A DNA stretch of 64,000 nt from Coriobacteriia bacterium (GTDB taxonomy: Bacteria > Actinomycetota > Coriobacteriia > Anaerosomatales > Anaerosomataceae): NCBI GenBank assembly GCA_030655755.1, contig JAUSOQ010000062.1, positions 1 through 64,000 on the forward strand. The letters are read 5' to 3'. Under the pieces are notes generated by a model. The model made no database searches. It saw only the letters and a program-made list of their open reading frames with translations, and had not been told where the DNA came from. Positions 36,524 through 44,857 of the stretch are shown piece by piece. Numbering within the stretch: position 1 is the first letter of the stretch; each line of letters begins with the position of its first letter. Both the position numbers and the translations under genes were made by a program.

Positions 36524-37080
36524 CCCTGGACGAGGTCATCCACAGAAGCGAGGGCGTCCTCCGGAACGAGGCGCTGTGAGTCAAGGACGAAAAGCAACCC
36601 GTTATTCAGGCGGGCCACCCCGATGAGTCTCTCTGAGATGGTGTACAGGCGCGATGGCGCCTGCAGCGGTATACCGGTGAGATCTACGACATCGTCGACC
36701 TCATCGACAAGGTACGCCACAAGACGCCCCCCGACATGCGCGAACACCAGCGGAGTGTCGAGACGATACGGCGCCGCAGGCATAGCGAGCAGCAGCCTGA
36801 GGTCGATAAGCGGTACGACCGTACCGCGGAGATCGATCATCCCCACAAGTGCAGCCGCAGTACCCGAAACGGACGTATATTCGACGATCTGCTGAATCTC
36901 CTGGACCGCCTCGATGGGCAGCGCGTAACGCTGTCTGTCCACCATGAACACGATCACTTGACCGAGCCCGACCTCGAGATACTCCCCGGTTGACTCGGAT
37001 TCGCTGACTATAGCAGCGGATGCGGACTCCGCGACTGATCCAGTCATCGCCTCGGGTTCTGTTCTCTTCTTTCGCGGCAT
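36511..37080 (-). CDS. CheW-type coupling protein (copy 2)
   Basis: 189 residues with an acidic Ser/Glu-rich N-terminal extension of ~40 residues. CheW core: VIFMVDRQRYALPIEAVQEI, ALVGMIDLRGTVVPLIDL, and VVDLTGIPLQAPS. It differs enough from the neighbouring CheW to suggest a distinct partner or role. Its stop overlaps the next cheW start. Confidence 0.92.
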   Translation of the reverse strand: MPRKKRTEPEAMTGSVAESASAAIVSESESTGEYLEVGLGQVIVFMVDRQRYALPIEAVQEIQQIVEYTSVSGTAAALVGMIDLRGTVVPLIDLRLLLAMPAAPYRLDTPLVFAHVGGRLVAYLVDEVDDVVDLTGIPLQAPSRLYTISERLIGVARLNNGLLFVLDSQRLVPEDALASVDDLVQGWER

Positions 37081-37092
37081 TCGTCCACCCCA

Positions 37093-39021
37093 TCAGCCCG
37101 AGAATCGCAACACTCTGTCGAGCTCTTCAACACTTACCTCGCCCGCCACCACGCGCGCCAGACCGGATGCCACGAGCGATCGCATCCCCGCTTTGGTCGC
37201 TGCGGCGACGATCTCCGCTGCGGAGCCGCTTGCGGCAACCGCCGCGCGTACCGGCTCGGTGAATGGCAGTACTTCGAAGATGCCGGTCACGCCACGGAAG
37301 CCGGTCTTGGCACAGTTGGGACAACCCGAACCGCTCTTCGAGACCAAACCAGCGGGAGCACCCGGGATCTTGGCTGCGAGCGGACTCACGGTCTGGGAGC
37401 TACAGTTGGGACAATTCAGACGCACCAGACGTTGACCCACTCCGAGCGTGAGCGCAGCCGCAAGACTATGGGGCTCTGCGCCGAGATCGAGCATACGCCG
37501 TACACTCGACGAGATGTCTGCGGCGGGGAACGTGGCGATCACCAACTTGCCGAGCCCTGCGGCCTCGACGGCGAGGTGTACATCCTCGACTGTCCGCAGG
37601 CCATCCACAGCGATGACATCGGTGTCCTGACGCAATCCGGCTGCGATGAAGTTCGCGGTTGGAATCGGCGATCCCGGGTTGACCATGACCTGCGCGACCG
37701 CTGGTATCTCATACTCGACGGCACGCTCCACCGAGTAGACCGTCTTACCGACCGATGCGGCATGCGCGATCAGTGCATAGTATGTGGAACTGCCCCCGCC
37801 CGCCACCGGCGCAGCAACCAGCAGTAGTCCACGTCCGCGCTCGACCATCGCCTTGAGCACACGTTCCTCAGCCTCGGAAATACCCAGCTCGGCAAGTACG
37901 CGCGGCTGCGGACGATGCGGCGTAAGACCGATCACGAGACGCTGTCCCGCAATCGTCGGCACGACCGAGATCGTCAGCACGATGTCTTTGTCACCGATGC
38001 GTGTGTGGACACGACCGAGCGCGGGCATCGTAGCCGGCACACCAGCGAGCTTGCCAAAGGACTTGAAGGCGTCAACCAGTGCACCCTGCATAGACAGTGG
38101 GGCGCTGCCCGCCTTCTCAAGGCCGCCCTTCACACGGTAGACCAGGAAGAAGTCCTCCTTGTAGGGGAGTAGATGTATACGTGATGCACCATTCGCGACC
38201 GCGTCCTCTAAGATCTCCGTGACCAGCATCGTGACCTTGCGAACATCCGCGACGGCGAGCACGTCGAGGTCGATCGCGGGACGGCCTTCAGCTGGTGTCG
38301 CCTCGGCAATCGTCTTGATCGACTCGGTGGGCACGGGCTGCTCCAGCGTCGGAGTCTCAGCGGCCGACTGTGCCGGCGCCGACGACTCGCCTTCAATCGT
38401 GAACTCGTCGGCTGTCGGTATGACCGGCTCCTCCTCGACGATCGACGGCGCGGGAGGCGCTTCATAGCCGAATGCAAGCTCCAGCGCGGGTTCGGGCTCC
38501 AGCTCGAGTTCGGACGCCTCTGCGACGACGTGAGTCTGCTCAACCACCGGTGTGGCTGGTGCTACCTCCACAGCAGAATCATCGCCGTAGTACTGCACGA
38601 TGGCGCCAAGCACAGACGCAGAGTCCGCGAGCACCGGCTCAAGCTCGAGTCCGATCTCAGCTGAGACGTCGTCCAGCTTGAAGACATCCATGGGATCACC
38701 GATGGCCACGGTGAGCATGCCCTCGATCTCGAAGAGCGGCAGCAGCCCACGGGCACGTGCGACCACTGCGGGCACGAGAGCAAGCGCTTCGTCCTCCGGC
38801 GCGTAGCTTGAGAGATCCACGCTCGGCACGCCCATCTCGTGCTCGAGCACGGACGCTACGTCGGCGCCCGTGACGAATCCACGCTCGTGCAGCACGGACC
38901 CTATATCGGTCCCGCGCTCGCGGGCGACATCGCCCACGCTCGCCAGCTGTTCGACCGTAATGAGCCCCGCAGTCACAAGGCTGTCGAGCACGCGGGTCGA
39001 GATGTCCGTTGACTCTGGCAT
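37093..39021 (-). CDS. PilB/GspE-like pseudo-ATPase
   Basis: 642 residues. The N-terminal ~150 residues are a GspE/MshEN-type domain (GSVLHERGFVTGADVASVLE). A ~120-residue Glu/Pro/Ala-rich linker follows, then a full T2SS/T4P ATPase-like fold ending in a tetracysteine zinc motif (CPNCSS and CPNCAKTGFRG). The catalytic motifs are all altered: Walker A reads APVAGGGSST where PilB has GPTGSGKTT (Lys to Gly), the Asp box reads SVERAVEYEIP, the Walker B/GEIRD block reads VIAVDGLRTVED, and the His box reads ATFPAAD. ATP hydrolysis is therefore unlikely. The start at 39021 has AGGAG 10 bp upstream. It sits inside a chemosensory operon between a CheY-like gene and two cheW genes. Confidence 0.9.
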   Translation of the reverse strand: MPESTDISTRVLDSLVTAGLITVEQLASVGDVARERGTDIGSVLHERGFVTGADVASVLEHEMGVPSVDLSSYAPEDEALALVPAVVARARGLLPLFEIEGMLTVAIGDPMDVFKLDDVSAEIGLELEPVLADSASVLGAIVQYYGDDSAVEVAPATPVVEQTHVVAEASELELEPEPALELAFGYEAPPAPSIVEEEPVIPTADEFTIEGESSAPAQSAAETPTLEQPVPTESIKTIAEATPAEGRPAIDLDVLAVADVRKVTMLVTEILEDAVANGASRIHLLPYKEDFFLVYRVKGGLEKAGSAPLSMQGALVDAFKSFGKLAGVPATMPALGRVHTRIGDKDIVLTISVVPTIAGQRLVIGLTPHRPQPRVLAELGISEAEERVLKAMVERGRGLLLVAAPVAGGGSSTYYALIAHAASVGKTVYSVERAVEYEIPAVAQVMVNPGSPIPTANFIAAGLRQDTDVIAVDGLRTVEDVHLAVEAAGLGKLVIATFPAADISSSVRRMLDLGAEPHSLAAALTLGVGQRLVRLNCPNCSSQTVSPLAAKIPGAPAGLVSKSGSGCPNCAKTGFRGVTGIFEVLPFTEPVRAAVAASGSAAEIVAAATKAGMRSLVASGLARVVAGEVSVEELDRVLRFSG

Positions 39022-39031
39022 GACGCGGCTC

Positions 39032-39412
39032 CTACCCCTCCACCTTCGACAACTCTTCTGCGACGGCCGCAAGCAGTGTGTCCGGGTCGACGGGCTTGGT
39101 CAGGTACTGGTTGGCGCCCGTGCGGATGCCGGTAGCCATCGCCTGCTCCTCGGTCTTGGCCGTGAGCATGATGATGGGGATGTTCTTGTAGTTCTGGTCG
39201 AACTTCAGCAACCGACACACACGGTAGCCGTCAAGCTTCGGCAGCATGACATCAAGGAGAATGAGGTCGGGCTTTTCTGCACGCGCTGTCTCCAGCGCCT
39301 CTGCCCCGTCGGCTGCAGTGATGACTTCGTATCCGCCCGCCTCGAGGATCGCCTTGATCATCTCCAAGATGGTCGGGCTGTCATCGACCGCAAGTACGCG
39401 CGCGCTAGCCAT
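39032..39412 (-). CDS. CheY/PilG-like single-domain response regulator
   Basis: 126 residues, receiver only. Acidic pocket in VLAVDDSPTI, phospho-Asp in LILLDVMLPKLDGYRV, Thr in IIMLTAKTEE and Lys in YLTKPVDPD. It most resembles PilG/CheY-type regulators of twitching or chemotaxis. It lies directly upstream of the PilB-like gene (10 bp), so a role in controlling that protein is plausible but not shown. Confidence 0.93.
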   Translation of the reverse strand: MASARVLAVDDSPTILEMIKAILEAGGYEVITAADGAEALETARAEKPDLILLDVMLPKLDGYRVCRLLKFDQNYKNIPIIMLTAKTEEQAMATGIRTGANQYLTKPVDPDTLLAAVAEELSKVEG

Positions 39413-39483
39413 GGCCTACTCCCTCCCACGACACGTGCCGTCGTGATGTATCGTCCCATCGGAAGTCGAACTTGAGGCGGCCA

Positions 39484-40986
39484 TCACGCCGCACCCATAG
39501 CCTTCCGACACTCTACCAGACTGCGTTCACACGTCTTTGCGAGTAGGTCGGCTTTGAAGCCACCGAGAAACTCCGTCCATGCTCCCTCGGGACTCCTGTA
39601 AAGAGCCCTAAGTGCATTTTCGTACTCGCGTGCCGCCTGGTCCCACTTGCGCTGCGTCTTGTAGATGTTTGCGAGGTTGAGATGTGCGAGTGCGAAGTCG
39701 GCGTCGATGTACATGGTCTTCTTGAGCTCGCTTATCGCCCGGACGGTGTCACCCTGTCGCTGATAGATGATGCCGAGGATATAACGGGCGACCGGCAAGA
39801 GCGGGTTGATCGAAAGAGCGTGGTGACACGCTTCGAGAGCCTGCTCGTGATCCGCGATGTCGGCGTGTACATATGCCGCGAGCAAGTATGCTTCCGCGTT
39901 GTTGGGATCACGCGCCAGCACCTGCCCCACGAGATCGAGTACACGTTCGGGGTGCCCCTCGGCAAGCGAATGGCGCGCCTGGCCGAGCATCTCGGTACCT
40001 GAAGGCTCAGAGGCCTCCGCAACAGGCTGCGAACGCGTGACAGCATGACGCCGCCTAGATCGCTCTGGCGTCGTCATGGCGGATGTGACTGGCGCCGCAT
40101 GATACTCGGAGCGCGGAGTCGAGATCACAAACCGCTTCTTAGTACGGGTCTTGCGATACAGGAAGACACCGCCGACCTCTATGGGCTCGAACTGATCGCT
40201 GATCGATGTCAGCGTCTCCGAATGGCCGATGAACAGATAACCACCCTCGTTGAGGCTGTTGAAGAAGTTGGAGACCACCCGGCGAGTCGAATCCAGGCGA
40301 AAATAGATGGTGACATTGCGGCAGAAGATGACGTCCCAATTGCCCATCAACGAGAGCGGGTACGGCTCCTTGACGAGGTTGTGATAGCCGAAGTCGACCA
40401 GCCGACGCGCCTGTTCACCCACCCGATACTTGTCATCAACCAGTTCGAAGTGGCGTGCGATCGTCTGCTTGGGAACGTTGAGCATCGCACGCTGGCCGTA
40501 GACGCCCTTCTGACCAACTGCAAGCGCCCTTGTCGACACATCGGTGCCGAGCACTTGCGCTCTCCAACCGAGTCCTTCGATACCAGCGTCGAGCAACGTC
40601 ATCGCAATCGAGTACGGCTCCTCGCCTGTCGAGCATCCGGCGGACCAGACACGAAAATCGCGGTTGGTTTCCGGCTTCGCGGACATGATCTCCGGCAACA
40701 CCCGGTCTTTGAGTGCAGCGAACTGTTGCGGGAAGCGGAAGAAGCTCGTCTCGTTGATGGTCACAAGGTTCATAAGTTCGCTGAACTCTTTGTGATCCCG
40801 GACGAGCAACGCATAGTACTCGTCGAAAGCGGAGAACTCCAGGCGCGTCGCACGGGTCACAAGCGAGATCCGCAGGGAATCGAGCTTCGACTCCTCCAGG
40901 TAGATGCCGGACTGCTGATGGATGAAATCGCGGAAACGCGCGAACTCCTCAAGCGTCAGGTCCTTCGCAAGGCTATCTCTGCCCAC
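39484..40986 (-). CDS. cheR: CheR methyltransferase fused to TPR repeats
   Basis: 500 residues. An N-terminal helical CheR_N domain is followed by the SAM-binding methyltransferase with VWSAGCSTGEEPYSIAM and WDVIFCRNVTIYF. After a basic linker (~285-330) come about four TPR units (residues ~340-460), including AYLLAAYVHADIADHEQALE and ALAHLNLANIYKTQRKWDQA. CheR methylates MCP glutamates. C-terminal TPRs occur in CheR proteins of other alternative chemosensory systems and give a protein-protein docking surface. Confidence 0.95.
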   Translation of the reverse strand: MGRDSLAKDLTLEEFARFRDFIHQQSGIYLEESKLDSLRISLVTRATRLEFSAFDEYYALLVRDHKEFSELMNLVTINETSFFRFPQQFAALKDRVLPEIMSAKPETNRDFRVWSAGCSTGEEPYSIAMTLLDAGIEGLGWRAQVLGTDVSTRALAVGQKGVYGQRAMLNVPKQTIARHFELVDDKYRVGEQARRLVDFGYHNLVKEPYPLSLMGNWDVIFCRNVTIYFRLDSTRRVVSNFFNSLNEGGYLFIGHSETLTSISDQFEPIEVGGVFLYRKTRTKKRFVISTPRSEYHAAPVTSAMTTPERSRRRHAVTRSQPVAEASEPSGTEMLGQARHSLAEGHPERVLDLVGQVLARDPNNAEAYLLAAYVHADIADHEQALEACHHALSINPLLPVARYILGIIYQRQGDTVRAISELKKTMYIDADFALAHLNLANIYKTQRKWDQAAREYENALRALYRSPEGAWTEFLGGFKADLLAKTCERSLVECRKAMGAA

Positions 40987-41001
40987 GACCGCAACCCCGA
41001 C

Positions 41002-41748
41002 TCATTCCCCAGCGCCGTCCACGCCAGACACGACCTTCTCGATAAGACCCGCCGAGTACATCCCGTAAAGGATCTTCGCGGTCTCGAAATCATTGTAACC
41101 CGTGAACTCCACCAGCTCATTGACGGTCCGGCCGCCGTGCAGGTAACACAGCAGCATCCACTCTCGCGGCTTGAGGTGGATCTCCATCGACTTGTCGCCC
41201 GGCGCCGACGCCATGATGAAGGTCGTCTCCAAAGACGGGATCTTCTGACGGATACGCCCCCACAGCTCCAGACGGCGCGAGGACTCCATGATGATATTCT
41301 CGACGGAGACCGAGATGCCGATATCCTCGTCCTCACACATCTCATCGGCCTCAAACCGCAGCTGCCCGTCTTCCCATCTGAAGAGATCGAATAATGTGTC
41401 GTTGATCTGCTCCTGGATGAAGTTCTCGAGCACCTTGGAGTCCAAATAGCCCTCGTCAACGAGGATCTGCCCGAGACGGCGGCCCGCTTTCTCTTTCTTC
41501 TGGATCTTTTGGAGGCCGAGCGCCTGACGCAACTGCTTCTCAGAGATGACGGCTGACTTCACGAGGCGACGACCAAGAGACTCACGATGCCAGTTCGAAC
41601 TCGCAAAGAAGACGCGGCCCTTCTTGAAGCAGACTTTGCCCTGTGCGTCCGAACGCTCGAGGTACAGGGTGCCCGCCTTCCGCCCGGAGGCAAGAAGTCG
41701 GAACATGTCCGCCAGCGAGAAGTCCTTGAGGTTGCCCTCGAGCGCCAA
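41002..41748 (-). CDS. DUF4388 domain protein
   Basis: 248 residues. The N-terminal DUF4388/PatA-type domain starts with EGNLKDFSLADMFRLLASGR. The middle holds an MshEN-like stretch (AGRRLGQILVDEGYLDSKVL), and the C-terminal ~80 residues form a winged-helix-like segment ending MYSAGLIEKV. The TTG at 41748 is the start, with AGGGGG 6 bp upstream. DUF4388 proteins occur with two-component and gliding/chemosensory systems in several phyla. It is the first gene of the chemosensory operon here. Molecular role unknown. Confidence 0.85.
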   Translation of the reverse strand: MALEGNLKDFSLADMFRLLASGRKAGTLYLERSDAQGKVCFKKGRVFFASSNWHRESLGRRLVKSAVISEKQLRQALGLQKIQKKEKAGRRLGQILVDEGYLDSKVLENFIQEQINDTLFDLFRWEDGQLRFEADEMCEDEDIGISVSVENIIMESSRRLELWGRIRQKIPSLETTFIMASAPGDKSMEIHLKPREWMLLCYLHGGRTVNELVEFTGYNDFETAKILYGMYSAGLIEKVVSGVDGAGE

Positions 41749-42215
41749 CGTGATCCCCCTGTCCGGTTCGAATCGACTGCATGCAGGCTTGGCAGCATGA
41801 ATAGCCGGTGCGCTTAAGACCTCTCAGCGCTACCAGTGATCATGCCCGTCAATCGTAGCACGGGCGACAACGCGCTCAAAGCTAGTAGCAGCGGAAACCC
41901 GCCGAGAGAAACACCTGCTTCCTCTTGTGGTCTCCATCACAGACTCTCACTTCCGGCACAAAGAAGGTCGAACAGCTCAAAGCGACCGACACCTCCTTCG
42001 CGTTCGCTACTTGCCCTGCTTAGCGCTGACCGATGTGATATCGAAACACAGTGCAGTGAAACGATCGTAGTGTCGATCCTCATCGAGGTCTCAACCGTCC
42101 CAGAACACTCCCGGTTCGTTCTCCAGGTGAGCTACCGGCCCTTTCGGCGCATGTGACAGCTCACCAGAGTCCCTTCGATCCCCGCTCTCCGACATGCGTT
42201 CGTACGACGCGCGGA
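41749..42215. other. 467-bp non-coding leader of the chemosensory operon
   Basis: No coding sequence with plausible composition or start. Several short inverted repeats are present: GCCCGT/ACGGGC (about 41,844-41,866), TCGAT-GAGG-ATCGA on the minus strand near 42,075-42,090, GGTCG/CGACC near 41,968-41,990, and the repeat listed separately. The promoter of the DUF4388 gene is presumably here. I tried and could not match a known riboswitch. Confidence 0.5.
42126..42155 (-). repeat. Perfect 8-bp inverted repeat with GC-rich centre
   Basis: GGTGAGCT (42126-42133) and AGCTCACC (42148-42155) pair perfectly. It lies 60 bp past the stop of the URO-D-like gene and could be its terminator, though no T tract follows, or part of a structured leader. 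Confidence 0.5.
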
Positions 42216-43055
42216 TCAAGCACCTCTGGCCGCCATGAGCGCGGCGGCGAGCATCGCGACCTGTAGCGGCTCCGTCAGTCCACCATCATCCGCCAACAAC
42301 AGTCCGCCAAGCGCGGCAAGTATGCCTGCCTGACTCCCGAGAGCGGTCGCCTTCGGGAATCCCTGCCCGAGTTCGACGGTCTGCAGGCCACCTATGACGA
42401 CAAGTCCCATCTTGCGCGCCGCCAGGAACAAGCGCTCGAACCCATCGAAGTCCAGACCGCCGCCTGCATGGACCCCACTGAAGCCGGCCTTGAGGATCGC
42501 ACCCAGCAGAAGGCGGATGTCGCCATCCGAATGCAGCACACAGGGGACTCCGGCAGCGGAGGCGATACCGACCAAACGCTGCATTCGGGGAAACAGGACC
42601 TCGATCGCAAAGTCGGGAGCCACCAGCGGGCCCTGCGCTCCAGCCAGATCCTCGGCAATGACAATGGCGCGCGCGCCCAGGCCGACGCCGTGTCGGATCT
42701 GCTCGACGATCGTATCGATGCGCCCGTCGATCCGCGCGGCTACTTCATCCGGGCGCGTGAGGGTCGCGCGCAGACCCTGGGTCACACCGTACTCCTGGAG
42801 CACGGGCCACAACGGCCCGTCGACCGCCCAGAAAGGCGTGACACCCGCGTTGAGTAGCAACTCGAGAGCATCCGCTGACCACTGCTCGCAACAGTGTACG
42901 AACGCGAAGTCGGCCTCCAGCTCCCGGCAGGCGTCTACGAGCGCCTGAGCGGGTTCGACGTCGTGGTGAGACAGCAGATCAAGAGCCTCGGCGGGGACGA
43001 ACGTCAACCCGAAGGCAAGCGAGGTTCGTGAGAACAGAAGCGCGTTGTGAGCCAT
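42216..43055 (-). CDS. Uroporphyrinogen decarboxylase (URO-D) family protein
   Basis: 279 residues, short for HemE (~350). The URO-D TIM-barrel C-terminal half is clear: VAPDFAIEVLFPRMQRLV, then GVPCVLHSDGDIRLLLG and GFSGVHAGGGLDF. This resembles the MtaA/MtbA corrinoid methyltransferase branch more than heme synthesis. The N-terminal part is poorly conserved. No corrinoid protein is adjacent, so the methyl donor or acceptor is unknown. It precedes the 467-bp gap and follows a small membrane protein gene. Confidence 0.8.
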   Translation of the reverse strand: MAHNALLFSRTSLAFGLTFVPAEALDLLSHHDVEPAQALVDACRELEADFAFVHCCEQWSADALELLLNAGVTPFWAVDGPLWPVLQEYGVTQGLRATLTRPDEVAARIDGRIDTIVEQIRHGVGLGARAIVIAEDLAGAQGPLVAPDFAIEVLFPRMQRLVGIASAAGVPCVLHSDGDIRLLLGAILKAGFSGVHAGGGLDFDGFERLFLAARKMGLVVIGGLQTVELGQGFPKATALGSQAGILAALGGLLLADDGGLTEPLQVAMLAAALMAARGA

Positions 43056-43082
43056 GTGACAAGTGTAGCAGCCAGCGGAATA

Positions 43083-43547
43083 CTAGAGCAGGCTCACGCC
43101 GGCGAGAACTCCTTCGGCCAACACCCATACCAGCACGAACGCCACACACACACCCAAGGACACACCGAGAAACGCCTTCTTGCGCTCCATGCCCAAGAGC
43201 CACGCAGCGGCGGTGCCAGAATAGGCGCCTGTGCCCGGCAGTGGTATCGCGACGAATACGGCCAGCCCGAACACGCCGTACTTCTCGACAAGTGGGTGGG
43301 CCTTGGCCCTGATGCCCTCGAGTTTGCGATGCAACCAGGAGCCCTCCGGTATGTGATGGTAGACGCGATCGAGAAAGAGTGAGCCGGGCCAGAAGATAGC
43401 GAGGTTGGCCAACAAGATGAGTGGCAGATAGACCTGCTCGCCCTGCTGGACTGCCAGCGGTATGGCCGCACGCAACTCGATCCATGGCACCCATGTGAGC
43501 GCGATGTACTTGAGATACGACGGGAGCTGCAACAACAGTTCTCTCAC
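43083..43547 (-). CDS. Small multidrug export-type membrane protein (COG2426-like)
   Basis: 154 residues. About four membrane segments, with LTWVPWIELRAAIPLAV near the N-terminus and VFVAIPLPGTGAYSGTAAAWLLG in the middle, a pattern of the small multidrug export family. Function in that family is poorly tested. Overlaps the preceding gene's stop by four bases. Confidence 0.82.
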   Translation of the reverse strand: MRELLLQLPSYLKYIALTWVPWIELRAAIPLAVQQGEQVYLPLILLANLAIFWPGSLFLDRVYHHIPEGSWLHRKLEGIRAKAHPLVEKYGVFGLAVFVAIPLPGTGAYSGTAAAWLLGMERKKAFLGVSLGVCVAFVLVWVLAEGVLAGVSLL

Positions 43548-43927
43548 TTGGACTCCCTAGCCCAGACGACGAATATCTTCTCGACCTCGGACTCCCAGAA
43601 CGCGCGCGGACCACTGATGTCTCTGCCCAGACGCTCGGCATGCCGGAAGTACCCTGCACCCGGCAGCCCGTCGCCACCCTTCCTGGTGACAAGCGAGGCG
43701 AGCATCGTGCCACGAGCGGCATCTTCCTCGCTGCACACCTCTCCGAGCATCGCCATCAGAGCCCACGAGTAGGGACGCATGGCGATAACCGTGACGTCAG
43801 CACACAGTCCCGAGTACGTCGTGGTCTCACGACGACGAGCGTGCTCTATGAGGATGTCTTTGACCTGGCGCTTCGCAGCACTCCAGTCCTCGCGCTTAAA
43901 GCCCCAACGGGTGTTCTTATCAGCCAT
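43544..43927 (-). CDS. Conserved-looking hypothetical protein
   Basis: 127 residues, soluble. It has [11 protein letters not shown], a Trp-containing middle helix ([11 protein letters not shown]) and [19 protein letters not shown], a block that recurs in small uncharacterised bacterial proteins as far as I can recall. No catalytic motif is obvious. Start [12 protein letters not shown] at 43927 is preferred over the upstream ATG at 43948. Overlaps the membrane-protein gene by four bases and is divergent from the release-factor-like gene. Confidence 0.7.
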   Translation of the reverse strand: MADKNTRWGFKREDWSAAKRQVKDILIEHARRRETTTYSGLCADVTVIAMRPYSWALMAMLGEVCSEEDAARGTMLASLVTRKGGDGLPGAGYFRHAERLGRDISGPRAFWESEVEKIFVVWARESK

Positions 43928-44000
43928 GGGCACAGTATCGCACAGCATGAGCCAACGAGATCCTTACAGCGCGAGTATAGAGACGGCGTATCATTGGTGC

Positions 44001-44360
44001 ATGGATCCCGACTACACCACACCCGACTCCGATCGAGCCCTGCTCGCGGAATGCGACGTGCAGGTCTTCCGCGGCACAGGTCCGGGCGGCCAGAGCGTCA
44101 ACACGACCGACAGCGCCGTGCGACTGAAGCACCGACCGACCGGCATCGTCGTGACATGCCGCCGTGAGCGCAGCCAGTACCTCAACAAGAAGACATGTCT
44201 GAGCCGTTTGCGCCAGCGCATCGCTGAAGCGCAGCATGTCGACCCGGAACGCATTCCCACCAGGAAATCACGAACCGTCAAGCGGGCCATGGTGGAATCG
44301 AAGCGGGTTACCGCACGCAAGAAAAGTCTTCGCAAGCCGGTCGCGACCGACGAGGAGTGA
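44001..44360 (+). CDS. Small GGQ release-factor-like protein (ArfB-like)
   Basis: 119 residues: essentially the GGQ domain of a class I release factor ([20 protein letters not shown]) with a basic C-terminal tail ([12 protein letters not shown]). Codon-recognition domains are absent. This layout matches peptidyl-tRNA hydrolases such as ArfB/YaeJ that rescue stalled ribosomes by placing the tail in the mRNA channel. The tail is shorter than E. coli ArfB's. The start at 44001 fits the start of homology; the open frame extends upstream without it. It lies 49 bp from the tmRNA 3' end, on the opposite strand. Confidence 0.87.
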   Translation: MDPDYTTPDSDRALLAECDVQVFRGTGPGGQSVNTTDSAVRLKHRPTGIVVTCRRERSQYLNKKTCLSRLRQRIAEAQHVDPERIPTRKSRTVKRAMVESKRVTARKKSLRKPVATDEE

Positions 44361-44371
44361 AACGTGCAGAA

Positions 44372-44399
44372 GGGTCCGCCGGCTGCTGCCGACGGACCC
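44372..44399. terminator. Hairpin between the release-factor-like gene and tmRNA
   Basis: GGGTCCG-C-CGGC and GCCG-A-CGGACCC form an 11-bp stem with one mismatch around TGCT. It can end both the plus-strand gene and the minus-strand tmRNA; no long T tract on either side. Confidence 0.7.
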
Positions 44400-44408
44400 C
44401 GTCATAGT

Positions 44409-44757
44409 TGGTGGAGGCGCGGAGAATCGAACTCCGGTCCACAATAGACCCCTAGGAAGCATCTCCAGGCTCAGTCACCGCTTGGGTTTCGGTCGGGGTG
44501 ACGCGCCGTGACCGGCGTACCCTTCCCTAGATGGATCACATTCCCTGATCGCACACCATCATCAGCGATCCCGGTAGTCCCCTGAGTGACGTCGGGGCCG
44601 GTGACGGGGACGCTCACCGGGCGACGTCGCTACTTAATTAAGCAGCGAGGGCGTAATTATTGTCGACGTTTAAGCGTCGGTACCCCTGTTTAACGAGGCG
44701 AGGAGACCTCGGCCTGCTTCTTCCCTCAGACCTATCGTGTCGAATCCAGTCGCCCCC
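44409..44757 (-). ncRNA. ssrA: tmRNA
   Basis: 349 nt. The 5' end GGGGGCG-ACTGGATTCGAC and the encoded 3' end GTTCGATTCTCCGCGCCTCCACCA form the tRNA-like domain; all seven acceptor positions pair with one G-U. The tag frame ends ...N-N-Y-A-L-A-A-stop (AATAATTACGCCCTCGCTGCT then TAA). In that frame there is no Ala codon at the usual resume position; the preceding codons read CGC TTA AAC GTC GAC. smpB lies 100 bp upstream on the same strand. Confidence 0.96.
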
Positions 44758-44857
44758 GGAATCGACGTTGTCAACGTCCGTCCCGCACGTGCGCGGGTGC
44801 ATCAGTATATACCACCCGCTGAGTATGCCGTGCGTAATGAAGCAAGAACCGCGCCCG

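Noticed and set aside
40045-41394. 449-codon plus-strand ORF opposite cheR and the DUF4388 gene
   Set aside because: Antisense shadow of two well-supported genes; its composition follows theirs and no domain is visible.
41880-41940. Possible SRP RNA or c-di-GMP riboswitch on the minus strand
   Set aside because: GAGGAAGCAGG superficially resembles the SRP loop, but neither the SRP helix 8 consensus nor the c-di-GMP aptamer core is present.
41836-42156. 106-codon plus-strand ORF in the gap before the DUF4388 gene
   Set aside because: Ser/Arg/Pro-rich with no start signal or recognisable motif, typical of a chance frame in GC-rich DNA.
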